Origin: Rhodospirillales bacterium
GTDB lineage: Bacteria; Pseudomonadota; Alphaproteobacteria; Acetobacterales; Acetobacteraceae
Assembly: GCA_025352665.1 (NCBI GenBank)
Contig: JANXSM010000172.1
Span: 41,108-105,107, forward strand
Length of the DNA: 64,000 nucleotides
Direction: 5' to 3'
Shown here: positions 25,234 through 33,784 of the stretch, piece after piece
Layout of the letters: the number at the start of each line of letters is the position of its first letter
Position numbering within the stretch: position 1 is the stretch's first letter
The notes under the pieces: model-generated
Told to the model about the DNA's origin: nothing
The model's input: only the letters and a program-made list of their open reading frames with translations
Database searches by the model: none
Translations under genes and position numbers: made by a program

Positions 25234-26987
25234 AGGTTTGTGATCCCGTCACGCTCGAAATCATACGTGGCGCCATCCGCGCGACCCAGGCCGAGATGGA
25301 GGCGCTGCTGGAGCGCACGGCTATTTCGGCGTTTATTCGTGAGAAAAAGGATTTCTACACGGCGCTGTTCGATGCCGATGGGGTGATGGCGGTCGGCTCC
25401 AACGTGCCGATGTTCGGGGATATTTGCGGGCCGGTGTTCAAGCATTTCTCGATCGAGACGATCCAGCCTGGTGATCTCTACTGGTACAACGACTGCTACG
25501 GCAGCGAGGGAGCGGTTTCGCATTCGAACGACCAGGTGTTCCTGGCCCCGGTGTTCCATGCCGGCACGCGTTGTGCGTTCGTGATGGGGTGGGCCCATTT
25601 CGCCGATATCGGCGGCATCAGGCCCGGATCGATTTCGCCAGATGCGACCGACATCTTTCAGGAAGGCATTATCATCCCTCCGACCAAGCTGGTCGATCGC
25701 GGCGTCACCAATACCGCGGCGTTGGAGATTTTCTATCGCAACTCCCGGTATCCCGCGACGTGCAGGGGCGATACGCGGGCGCTGATGGCGAGTGTGGATC
25801 TCGGCGTGCGGCGGATGGTGGAGGTCGCAGATCGTTTTTCGTCGGATATGCTGGCGGATGCGTTGGCGCAGTTGCTTGCGCGCACCGAGAATTTGGTGCG
25901 GCAGAAGCTGCGGGAAACCTTTCCGGTCGGCACGCATCGTTTCACCGACGCCATCGACAGCGACGGACACGGCACTGGGCCTTTGCATATTCGCTTTGCC
26001 CTGACTCGCACGGCGGATGATCGCTTCATCTTCGATGCCAGCGAGACCGATGACCAGGCGGTGGGGCCGGTCAACTACATCATGAACCGCGATGTGCCGG
26101 GCACGGCGTTTGCGCTGTATTTTCTGGGCGGCGATCCATCGCAGGTGTGCAACGCCGGTGGCGCCCGGGCGTTCGACGACGTGATCCTTCGCGAAGGATC
26201 GTTGTTGCGTCCGCGGTTTCCGGCACCGCTCGGCATGCGCGGCATGACCATGATGCGCGTGCTCGCGACGTTGAACGGTCTGATCAACGTGGCGGGCACG
26301 CCGGCACCGGCGGCGCATGCGGCTTACGTTATTCTGTTCATTCGCGGCCAGGCCGGCGGCAAGCCGTTTTTGTTCTCCGACGGCCTCGGTGTCGGCTATG
26401 GCGCGAGGCCAGATGCCGATGGCATCGACAGCGTCTATTTCGTGGCGCAGGAAAATTACCCGGTGGAGTTTTTGGAACTCGGTTATCCCGTGTTGCTCAA
26501 CACCTACGCCGTGCATCGTGACTCCGGCGGGCCTGGCGAGTTTCGCGGTGGCTGCGGCGTGGTTCGGGAATTCACCATCTTGGCCGACCACGGCATTCTC
26601 GCCATTCGGATCGACTCGGTGGTCAATCCGCCTTGGGGCACGGCGGGCGGCATGTCCGGCGGTATGCCGCGCGCAGTGGTCAATCCGGGCCAGCCGAACG
26701 AGCAGGTGCTGAAGCCGCTGTCGGACGGCAACAAGCTGCACTACGGCGATATCCTGCGCATCGAAACGGGCGGCGGTGGCGGGCGCGGCCATCCTTTCGA
26801 CCGGTTGCCGGCAGCAGTGCTCCAAGATGTTCTTGAAGGCTATGTCTCGGTCAAAGCGGCGCAGCGGGATTACGGCGTGGTGATCCGCGAGCAGCAAGTC
26901 GATGCCGCGGCAACATTTTCTCTGCGCCAACAGCGCCCCGCCTCGCGGGAATTTCATCGGACGGTGTATGTCGATGCCATCAGCTGA
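25230..26987 (+). CDS. HyuB-family subunit (hydantoinase B / oxoprolinase beta type)
   Basis: A 585-residue protein of the HyuB family. Family members work with HyuA in ATP-dependent opening of cyclic amides (N-methylhydantoin, 5-oxoproline) or in carboxylation of acetone or acetophenone. Visible patterns include DPVTLEIIRGAIRATQAEME at the start, NDCYGSEGAVSHSNDQVF, HFADIGGIRPGS, and RDSGGPGEFRGGCGVVRE near the C-terminus. Start codon overlaps the DppF-like stop as ATGA. The physical link to a peptide-type importer and peptidases suggests the substrate is a cyclic or blocked amide derived from peptides; that is inference. Confidence 0.88.
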   Translation: MKVCDPVTLEIIRGAIRATQAEMEALLERTAISAFIREKKDFYTALFDADGVMAVGSNVPMFGDICGPVFKHFSIETIQPGDLYWYNDCYGSEGAVSHSNDQVFLAPVFHAGTRCAFVMGWAHFADIGGIRPGSISPDATDIFQEGIIIPPTKLVDRGVTNTAALEIFYRNSRYPATCRGDTRALMASVDLGVRRMVEVADRFSSDMLADALAQLLARTENLVRQKLRETFPVGTHRFTDAIDSDGHGTGPLHIRFALTRTADDRFIFDASETDDQAVGPVNYIMNRDVPGTAFALYFLGGDPSQVCNAGGARAFDDVILREGSLLRPRFPAPLGMRGMTMMRVLATLNGLINVAGTPAPAAHAAYVILFIRGQAGGKPFLFSDGLGVGYGARPDADGIDSVYFVAQENYPVEFLELGYPVLLNTYAVHRDSGGPGEFRGGCGVVREFTILADHGILAIRIDSVVNPPWGTAGGMSGGMPRAVVNPGQPNEQVLKPLSDGNKLHYGDILRIETGGGGGRGHPFDRLPAAVLQDVLEGYVSVKAAQRDYGVVIREQQVDAAATFSLRQQRPASREFHRTVYVDAIS

Positions 26988-29016
26988 ACGCAGGCTTTCC
27001 GTTGCCGTCGACATTGGGGGCACCTTCACCGATGTGACATTGCAAGACGCGCAGTCGGGCGAGGCGTGGTGCGCCAAAACGCCGAGTGTTCCGGCTGATC
27101 CAAGCAGCGCCTTTGTTGAGGGCATGCGGCTGGCGTTGGCGCTGGCGGGGGCACCGACCTCGGCGATCGCACAAGTGCTGCATGGCACGACGGTGGCCAC
27201 CAACCTCATTCTCGAGGGCAAGGGCGCGTTGACGGCGCTGGTAACCACCGCAGGGTTTCGTCATGTGCTGGATATCGGCCGCCAGGATATTCCACGGCGC
27301 GCCAATCTCTATGCTTGGCGCAAGCCGCGTCGGCCAGTGCCGGCATCGCGTATTTTCGAGGTGACGGAGCGCGTGGGCCCGGGCGGACGCGTGATCACGC
27401 CGTTGGATGAGGCGAGCGTGGCGGAGGCGGCTGAGGCCTTGCAGGCCTTGGGCGTGCAGGCGGTGGCGGTTTGCCTTCTGCATGGTTTCGCCAATCCCAC
27501 CCACGAACAGCGCGTGGCGGAGCTGCTGCGCGCGGCTTTGCCCGGCGTTGCCGTGACGGCTTCGGTCGATGTGCTGCCAGTGGTGCGGGAATACGAGCGT
27601 AGTTTGGTGGCGATCCTCAATGCGGGCGTGATGCCGGCGGTGTCCACCTATGTCGCACGTCTTGCCGAGCGCCTGGTGGAGGCTGGGGTCACCGCGCCTT
27701 TGTTGCTGATGCAGTCCAATGGCGGGGTGGCGGGTACTGCAACCATTCGCCGGGCGCCGGCAGTGACGGCCTTGTCAGGCCCCGCGGCCGGTGTGGTCGG
27801 CGCGCGAGAGGTGGCGGCTGCCGTCGGGATGCGCGATCTCATCACGGTCGATATCGGCGGCACGAGTGCGGATATCTGTCTGATCAAGGATGGGCGGATC
27901 GGACTGACGTCATCCGGTCGCATTGGGGAGTGGCCGCTGCCGCTGCCGATGGTGGACATGGTGACGGTCGGCGCCGGCGGTGGCTCGATCGCGCGCATCA
28001 CCGACGCAGCGCTTTCGGTCGGGCCCGCCAGTGCAGGGGCCGATCCCGGGCCTGCGTGTTACGGGCGCGGTGGGCGGTTCGCGACCGTGACCGACGCGCA
28101 TGTGGTGCTCGGCCATCTGCCGCCCGCGTTGCTGGGTGGCGCCATGCGGCTTGATGTCGCCGCGGCCGCGGCTGCGATTTTGCGTGAGGTGGCGGAGCCG
28201 CTCGGCATGGAGCTGCATGCGGCAGCGCGGGGCATTCTGGCGATCGCCAACAGCAACATGGTCGGTGCGATGCGCGTGGTGTCGGTCGAGCGAGGCCATG
28301 ATCCGCGGGATTTCGTGCTGGTGCCGTTTGGCGGTGCCGGTCCGCTGCATGGCACGGCGCTCGCGGAAATGCTGGGAATCGCCACCGTGCTGATCCCGCC
28401 GTCGCCCGGCGTGCTCTGTGCGCAGGGGTTGCTGGCAGCGGATTTGAAGGCGGAGTTCCATCGCACCTTGCCCCAGGCTGGACCGCCGGATGCGGCAGCG
28501 GCGGATGCAATGGTGGCGGTTCTGCGTGACGAGGCGATGGCCTGGTTCGGCCAGGAGCAAGTGGCGGAGGCGGCGCGGCGGCTCGAACCGGTGGCTTTGA
28601 TGCGATATGAGGGGCAGGGCGGAGAGCTCGCCATTCCCTGGACCGGCTCCGCCACCGCGGCGCTCACCGATTTCGCGTCAGCACATCAGGCGCTGTACGG
28701 GTTTGCCATGGATGCGCCGGTGGAGCTCGTCACGCTGCGGGTCGAAGCGACTGGGGTGATGCCGGCGTCGGTCACGCAGACATTGGTGGCGGCGCCAATG
28801 CCCGAGCCGGAGGAAATCCGCCTGGTGCATTTCGCCGCCGCAACACTTGCCACCCCGGTGCTGGACCGCACGAAACTGGGCGCCGGTGCACGGTTCGACG
28901 GCCCGGCCATCGTGACGCAGCTGGACGCGACCACGCTGGTGCCGCCAGGCTGGCGCGTAGAGGTCCATCCGTCTGGCGCGATGCTGCTGCATTTACGAAC
29001 ATCCGAGGTTCCATGA
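26968..29016 (+). CDS. HyuA-family subunit (hydantoinase A / oxoprolinase alpha type)
   Basis: About 682 residues. The N-terminus has the actin-like ATP-binding motif SVAVDIGGTFTDVTLQD, followed by HGTTVATNLILEGKGA, both diagnostic of HyuA. Later ASAKH-fold elements GPAAGVVGAREVA and DIGGTSADICLI and GGGSIARI are intact, so ATP use is likely. Overlaps the HyuB 3' end by 20 bases; starts at 26968 or 26974 are both possible. Its stop overlaps the next ATG as ATGA. It would phosphorylate the substrate amide while HyuB completes hydrolysis. Confidence 0.9.
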   Translation: MSMPSAERRLSVAVDIGGTFTDVTLQDAQSGEAWCAKTPSVPADPSSAFVEGMRLALALAGAPTSAIAQVLHGTTVATNLILEGKGALTALVTTAGFRHVLDIGRQDIPRRANLYAWRKPRRPVPASRIFEVTERVGPGGRVITPLDEASVAEAAEALQALGVQAVAVCLLHGFANPTHEQRVAELLRAALPGVAVTASVDVLPVVREYERSLVAILNAGVMPAVSTYVARLAERLVEAGVTAPLLLMQSNGGVAGTATIRRAPAVTALSGPAAGVVGAREVAAAVGMRDLITVDIGGTSADICLIKDGRIGLTSSGRIGEWPLPLPMVDMVTVGAGGGSIARITDAALSVGPASAGADPGPACYGRGGRFATVTDAHVVLGHLPPALLGGAMRLDVAAAAAAILREVAEPLGMELHAAARGILAIANSNMVGAMRVVSVERGHDPRDFVLVPFGGAGPLHGTALAEMLGIATVLIPPSPGVLCAQGLLAADLKAEFHRTLPQAGPPDAAAADAMVAVLRDEAMAWFGQEQVAEAARRLEPVALMRYEGQGGELAIPWTGSATAALTDFASAHQALYGFAMDAPVELVTLRVEATGVMPASVTQTLVAAPMPEPEEIRLVHFAAATLATPVLDRTKLGAGARFDGPAIVTQLDATTLVPPGWRVEVHPSGAMLLHLRTSEVP

Positions 29017-30635
29017 CCACTCCCGCACCTGTCGAACGCGTCGATGGCACCCGCCTGATGGCGCATTGCGCGAAGTTCGCGCAGCACGTGAAGCTGTCCG
29101 GCAGTGCGGAGGAACTGGTCAGCCTTCGTTACGTGCAGACGATGCTCGACGCGATCGGCTATCGCACCACGCTGTTGAGCCACCCCGCCTATATCAGCCT
29201 GCCCGGTGCCGCGCGGGTGGTGGCGGATGGCGTGGCGTTGGAGGCGATCACCCATTCCTTCTCAAAGCCTGCCGACGGACTCACAGGCCGTCTGGTCTAT
29301 CTCGGCGCCGGCACCGATGCGGATTTCGCGCGTGGCGATCTGGCCGGTGCGATCGTGCTGGTGGAAGGCATTGCCAATCCGGGCGTGGCCGCCCGGGCGG
29401 CGCGCGTGGGGGCGGCGGGGCAGCTGCATATCAGCCCGCATGCGCATTTGCATGAGATGTGTATCTCGCCGGTTTGGGGCAGCCCGGGGCAGGAGACGCG
29501 GGCCCTGCTGCCGCAGACGGTGACTTGCACCATCTCCAACGCCGATGGCGGCGCGTTGCGAGATCGGTTGAACGCCGGCGAGACGCCGCAGCTTGTGTTG
29601 CACGCAGCTGTGGACACTGGCTGGCGTCCCACACCGATCCTGGTGGCCGAGCTCGACGGTCCCGTCGCGGATGGGCCTTTCGTGCTGTTCTCTGGCCACC
29701 ACGACACCTGGTATTTCGGGGTGATGGACAATGGCGGTGCCAACGCCACCATGATCGAGGCCGCGCGCGTTCTGGCGGAGCACCATGCGTCGTGGCAGCG
29801 CGGACTGCGGCTGTGCTTCTGGTCCGGCCATTCGCACGGGCGGTATTCTGGGTCGAGCTGGTATGTCGACACCAACTGGGACGAGCTCGACCGGCGTTGC
29901 GCCGTGCATGTCAATGTCGACAGCACCGGTGCGATCGGTGCCGATGTGATGACCGAAAGCAGCACGGCCTCTGAGCTTTTAGCGCTCGCCGCGGAGGCCG
30001 TCCGAGCAGAGACCAATGCAACGCATGAGGGCCGGCGAGGGTCTCGCTCGTCGGATATGTCGTTCTGGGGTGTTGGGGTGCCATCGATGTTCGGCAGTCT
30101 CAGTCATCAGCCGCCGGCGCCGGTTGCGATGCGACAGCCGCTGGGCTGGTGGTGGCACACGCCGCATGATCTGCTCGACAAGATCGACGAAGCCAATCTG
30201 ACACGCGACACGCGGGTGTTTGTGCGGGCGTTGTGGCGGCTTTTGACCGACGTTGGGTTGCCGCTCGACTTTGTGGCCCATGCGGATGCGTTGCAGCGCG
30301 AGCTTGCCGCAATCGCGGCGAAGCTGGGCGATCGGCTGTCGCTCGCCCCTTTGATGGCCGCGACGGAGAAGCTGCGCGCCGCTGCCGGCGGTGAACACAG
30401 CGACGCGGCGCTGATGGCGGCCTCGCGCGCGCTGGTGCCGGTTGACTACACCAGCGGCGACCGCTTCCGCCATGACCCGGCCTTGCCGCAACCGCCCTGG
30501 CCGGTGTTGCAACCGATCCGGCTGTTGGCCGATGCGGCGCCTGACGACATTCCTTTTGCGGCGGTGGATGCTTTGCGGGCGCGTAACCGGATGCAGCATG
30601 CTCTGAGGGAGGCGGCCCGCGCGCTGCAGGGCTGA
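29013..30635 (+). CDS. M28-family metallopeptidase-like protein, non-canonical active site (copy 2)
   Basis: A 540-residue paralogue of the protein at 17885-19621. Corresponding motifs are SGHHDTWYFGVMDNGGAN, FWSGHSHGRYSGSSW (where canonical M28 enzymes have Glu-Glu-x-Gly-x2-Gly-Ser), VNVDSTGAIG and WHTPHDLLD. Both copies also share VPVDYTSGDRFRHDPA near the C-terminus (VPVNYTREPRFRHDPA in copy 1). No signal peptide, so cytoplasmic. Sequence divergence shows an old duplication. It starts in ATGA overlap with HyuA and ends 9 bases before the LacI gene. Confidence 0.78.
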   Translation: MTTPAPVERVDGTRLMAHCAKFAQHVKLSGSAEELVSLRYVQTMLDAIGYRTTLLSHPAYISLPGAARVVADGVALEAITHSFSKPADGLTGRLVYLGAGTDADFARGDLAGAIVLVEGIANPGVAARAARVGAAGQLHISPHAHLHEMCISPVWGSPGQETRALLPQTVTCTISNADGGALRDRLNAGETPQLVLHAAVDTGWRPTPILVAELDGPVADGPFVLFSGHHDTWYFGVMDNGGANATMIEAARVLAEHHASWQRGLRLCFWSGHSHGRYSGSSWYVDTNWDELDRRCAVHVNVDSTGAIGADVMTESSTASELLALAAEAVRAETNATHEGRRGSRSSDMSFWGVGVPSMFGSLSHQPPAPVAMRQPLGWWWHTPHDLLDKIDEANLTRDTRVFVRALWRLLTDVGLPLDFVAHADALQRELAAIAAKLGDRLSLAPLMAATEKLRAAAGGEHSDAALMAASRALVPVDYTSGDRFRHDPALPQPPWPVLQPIRLLADAAPDDIPFAAVDALRARNRMQHALREAARALQG

Positions 30636-30644
30636 GCCGCGCCC

Positions 30645-31664
30645 ATGGCCCGTGGTTCCGTGACATCGACCGACGTGGCCCGCTTGGCCAATGTGTCGCA
30701 GTCTGCGGTCAGCCGCACGTTCTCGCCCGGTGCCAGCGTCTCGCCGGAAACCCGCGCGCGGGTGATCGCGGCTGCCGAGGCGTTGGGCTACCGCCCCAAT
30801 GTGCTGGCACGGGCGGTGATCAGCGGACGCTCGCGTTTGATCGCGGTGCTGGTCGCCTATCTTGACAACCGGTTCTATCCGCTGGTGCTGGAGTTGATGT
30901 CGCGTCAACTGCAGGACCGGGGTTACCAGGTGCTGCTGGTCATGACGGATGCCGGTGCGCAGGACGCGCTTGTGCAGAAGATGCTGCAGTACCAGGTGGA
31001 CGGGATCGTGATGGCGTCGGCCACTCTGTCATCCAGCCTGGCGCAGGAATGTGCCAGCACTGGCACGCCGGTGGTGCTGTTCAACCGCTACGTGCCGGCA
31101 CTGCCGTCGAGCAGCGTGACCTCCGACAATATCGAAGGCGGCCGACAGCTGGCGCATTTTCTGGTGTCGGGCGGTCATCGGCGGATCGCCTTCGTCGCCG
31201 GGCAGGAGGACAGCTCGACCAGCCGGGACCGGGAGGCGGGGTTCTACAAGGGGCTGGCGGAATGCGGACGCACGATCTTCCGTCGTGCGGTCGGTCTCTA
31301 CACCGTGGCGGGGGCCGTGGCGGCCGCGCACCACCTGTTTGCCGACGCTGAACGGCCGGATGCGATTTTCGTCGCCAATGATCACATGGCGTTTCCCATC
31401 ATGGATGTGCTGCGGCGGGACTATCGGTTGCGCATTCCTGAGGATGTCTCCATCGTCGCTTACGACGACGTGCCGGAAGCGGGCTGGGACGGCTACGCGC
31501 TGACCACCGTGGAGCAACCGGCGTCGGCGATGGTCGATGCCACCGTGAGCATTCTTCTGGAGCAGGTCGAAAGCCGCGCGGTGCAGCGGCGCGCGGCGGT
31601 GTTGCCGTGTCGGCTGGTGGTGCGACGCTCTGCGCGCCTGCCCCGGTCGACAGTGGCTGGATAA
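30645..31664 (+). CDS. LacI-family transcriptional regulator
   Basis: A 339-residue repressor. The N-terminal HTH reads TSTDVARLANVSQSAVSRTF (about 7-26), with the hinge helix PNVLARAVISGRSRLIAVLV after it. The periplasmic-binding-like sensor domain follows (FVANDHMAFPIMDVLR and DVSIVAYDDVPEAGWDGYALTTVEQP are typical). Placed at the end of the transporter/HyuAB operon, it is the obvious local regulator; a candidate operator is at 19726-19738. The effector is probably the imported solute or its product. Confidence 0.92.
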   Translation: MARGSVTSTDVARLANVSQSAVSRTFSPGASVSPETRARVIAAAEALGYRPNVLARAVISGRSRLIAVLVAYLDNRFYPLVLELMSRQLQDRGYQVLLVMTDAGAQDALVQKMLQYQVDGIVMASATLSSSLAQECASTGTPVVLFNRYVPALPSSSVTSDNIEGGRQLAHFLVSGGHRRIAFVAGQEDSSTSRDREAGFYKGLAECGRTIFRRAVGLYTVAGAVAAAHHLFADAERPDAIFVANDHMAFPIMDVLRRDYRLRIPEDVSIVAYDDVPEAGWDGYALTTVEQPASAMVDATVSILLEQVESRAVQRRAAVLPCRLVVRRSARLPRSTVAG

Positions 31665-31688
31665 AGTTATGAAATCGAAAGGACGCCC

Positions 31689-32576
31689 ATGGCAACGCAG
31701 CACGTAGGACGGATGACGTTCCGCGACGGTGAGACCTGGTATCGGGTGACGGGTGAGCCTGGCGCGACGCCATTGGTGGTGCTGCACGGCGGCCCCGGCG
31801 CCACGCATGACTACCTCGATCGGTTCAGCCTGCTCGCCGACCGCGGACGGATGGTGGTGCATTACGACCAGTTCGGTTGCGGCCTTTCGACGCATCATCC
31901 GGATTGGCCGGCGGAGGCGTGGACTGTCCAGCTGTTCCTCGACGAGTTGGACGCTCTGTTGGCGCATCTCGGCATAACCGACGGGTATCACCTGCTGGGC
32001 CAGTCCTGGGGCGGCATGCTGGCGGCCGAGCATGCGGTGCTTCGTCCTGCGGGGTTGCGGGGGTTGGTGATCGCCAATTCCCCTGCCTCGATGGTGACTT
32101 GGGTGCAGGAAGCCAATCGCCTGCGTGCCGCGTTGCCGCCGGAGGTCGAGGCAGCACTGGTGCAGCACGAGGCGGCCGGGACCACCGCCGACCCTGCTTA
32201 CGCTGCGGCGGTGCAGGTGTTCTACGAGCGTCATCTTTGCCGGGTCACACCGTTCCCCGACGATGTGCAGCGGAGCCTGACCGCGCTGGAGACGGATCCC
32301 ACCGTGTATATGGCGATGAACGGACCGAGCGAGTTTCATGTTATCGGCTCGCTGCGGGATTGGACGATCGAGACGCGGTTATCGCAGATCTTGGCGCCGA
32401 CGCTGGTTATTTCCGGGCGTTACGATGAGGCGACCGAGGCCTGCGTGCGGCCGTATGCCGAGGAGGTTCCGGGCGCGCGCAGGGTGGTGTTCGAGCAGTC
32501 GAGCCACATGCCGCATGTCGAAGAGACCGCAGCGGTCCTGGAGTGTGTCGGAGAGTTTCTGGCCGCTTGTGATTAG
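31689..32576 (+). CDS. Proline iminopeptidase-type alpha/beta hydrolase
   Basis: A 295-residue alpha/beta hydrolase of the prolyl-iminopeptidase family (S33). Features: HGGPG oxyanion motif at 33-37, YDQFGCGLS, nucleophile Ser106 in GQSWGG, Asp in ISGRYDEAT and His in QSSHMPHVE. Family enzymes release N-terminal proline or act on amino-acid amides. AAAGGA sits 5 bases upstream of the ATG. It ends the island, 24 bases after the LacI gene. Its stop TAG is the first three bases of an intergenic repeat copy, so the last residues may differ from the ancestral end. Confidence 0.86.
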   Translation: MATQHVGRMTFRDGETWYRVTGEPGATPLVVLHGGPGATHDYLDRFSLLADRGRMVVHYDQFGCGLSTHHPDWPAEAWTVQLFLDELDALLAHLGITDGYHLLGQSWGGMLAAEHAVLRPAGLRGLVIANSPASMVTWVQEANRLRAALPPEVEAALVQHEAAGTTADPAYAAAVQVFYERHLCRVTPFPDDVQRSLTALETDPTVYMAMNGPSEFHVIGSLRDWTIETRLSQILAPTLVISGRYDEATEACVRPYAEEVPGARRVVFEQSSHMPHVEETAAVLECVGEFLAACD

Positions 32577-32675
32577 AGCGTGACGACTGAAGGTGGAATC
32601 ACCGAAAGGTCTGAATCACGCGATAAAACAAAGAGAGCGGGATTACGTCGCCTACCAGACGTCATCCCGCTCTAA
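32574..32675. repeat. Intergenic palindromic repeat, copy 3, supplying both flanking stop codons
   Basis: A complete copy (half A and half B, CCTACCAGAC in the half-B loop) lying exactly between two converging genes. Its left end TAG (32574-32576) is the stop of the iminopeptidase gene and its right end CTA (32672-32674) is the TAG stop of the flavin oxidoreductase gene on the other strand. Confidence 0.88.
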
Positions 32676-33679
32676 GCCGCGGCTTGCACCGCCCGTTTCG
32701 CGATGCCCATTTCTGAGAGCAGCTGATAGGATCTGAGCCTCGCCTTCTGGTCGTAGATCGCAGCCGCTACCATCAGTTCGTCGGCTCCGGTCTCGTCGAT
32801 GAACTGCTCGAGTTTCGTCTGAACCGTCTGCGGCGAGCCTACGAAGGAACAGGCAAGCATGTTGCTCGCATGCGCCTTTTCGGCGGGGGACCAGAACGCC
32901 TCGATATCGGGGATCGGCGGCGGCAGCAGGCCCCGGGCGTTGCGCAGCATGCGGGCGAAACTCTGCTGTACCGAGGTGAACAGAACCCGTGCCTCCGCAT
33001 CCGTGTCGGCGACGATGACGTTCACGCCGAGCATGGCGTGCGGGCGTGCCAGCTTGGCCGAGGGGGTGAACCGGCTGCGATAGACCTGCAGCGCCTGCAT
33101 CAGCGCATCTGGCGCGAAATGCGAGGCAAATGCGTAGGGCAGTCCGAGGGCTGCTGCGAGTTGGGCGCCGAACAGGCTGGAGCCGAGAATCCAGATCGGC
33201 ACTTCAAGGCCGGTGCCCGGCACCGCCTGGACCGCCTGGCCCGGCTGGAGGGGACCGAACAGCGCCTGCAGTTCGAGCACATCCTGCGGGAAATGCTCGG
33301 CGCTATCCGGGGTGCGGCGCAGCGCACGTTGGGTACGCTGGTCCGTGCCCGGCGCGCGGCCCACGCCGAGGTCGATGCGGCCGGGATACAGCGAGGCCAG
33401 CATGCCGAACTGCTCGGCGATGATCAGCGGCGCGTGGTTGGGCAACATGATGCCGCCGGCACCGACACGGATGGTCTTGGTGCCCTCTGCCACGTAGCCG
33501 ATGGCGACCGCGGTCGCGGCGCTGGCGATACCGATCATGTTGTGGTGCTCGGCCAGCCAGTAGCGTTGGTAGCCCCAGCGCTCGGCGTGCTGGGCGAGTT
33601 CGCGGGCGCGATGCAGCGCGTCGGCCGGGGTGGCGCCTTCCGGTACCGGGGCAAGATCGAGAATGGATAGGGCGGCCAT
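32672..33679 (-). CDS. LLM-class flavin-dependent oxidoreductase (luciferase-like)
   Basis: A 335-residue protein of the bacterial-luciferase-like FMN-dependent monooxygenase class. [10 protein letters not shown] at the start, [24 protein letters not shown], and [10 protein letters not shown] are typical of the LLM subgroup that often carries this length. Later GSPQTV and GADELMV fit the C-terminal barrel part. I use the Met at 33679 because GAGGAG lies 10 bases upstream. The substrate is unknown and no operon partner is present. Its stop lies in the repeat copy at 32574-32675. Confidence 0.87.
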   Translation of the reverse strand: MAALSILDLAPVPEGATPADALHRARELAQHAERWGYQRYWLAEHHNMIGIASAATAVAIGYVAEGTKTIRVGAGGIMLPNHAPLIIAEQFGMLASLYPGRIDLGVGRAPGTDQRTQRALRRTPDSAEHFPQDVLELQALFGPLQPGQAVQAVPGTGLEVPIWILGSSLFGAQLAAALGLPYAFASHFAPDALMQALQVYRSRFTPSAKLARPHAMLGVNVIVADTDAEARVLFTSVQQSFARMLRNARGLLPPPIPDIEAFWSPAEKAHASNMLACSFVGSPQTVQTKLEQFIDETGADELMVAAAIYDQKARLRSYQLLSEMGIAKRAVQAAA

Positions 33680-33751
33680 GAACTCAACGCTCCTCATCGG
33701 CGAATATAGACATGGGAGGAAGGCAGGCGCCCGACAACCCATGTTTCAAGC

Positions 33752-33775
33752 GCTTCTTTTTTGAAAAAAAGAAGC
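33752..33775. repeat. A/T-stem hairpin downstream of LigD
   Basis: GCTTCTTTTTT (33752-33762) and AAAAAAGAAGC (33765-33775) pair perfectly over 11 bp with a 2-base loop. Together with the hairpin at 33806-33827 it makes a double hairpin between LigD and the flavin oxidoreductase. It could act as a terminator for LigD transcripts on the minus strand. Confidence 0.65.
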
Positions 33776-33784
33776 AAAAAACTT

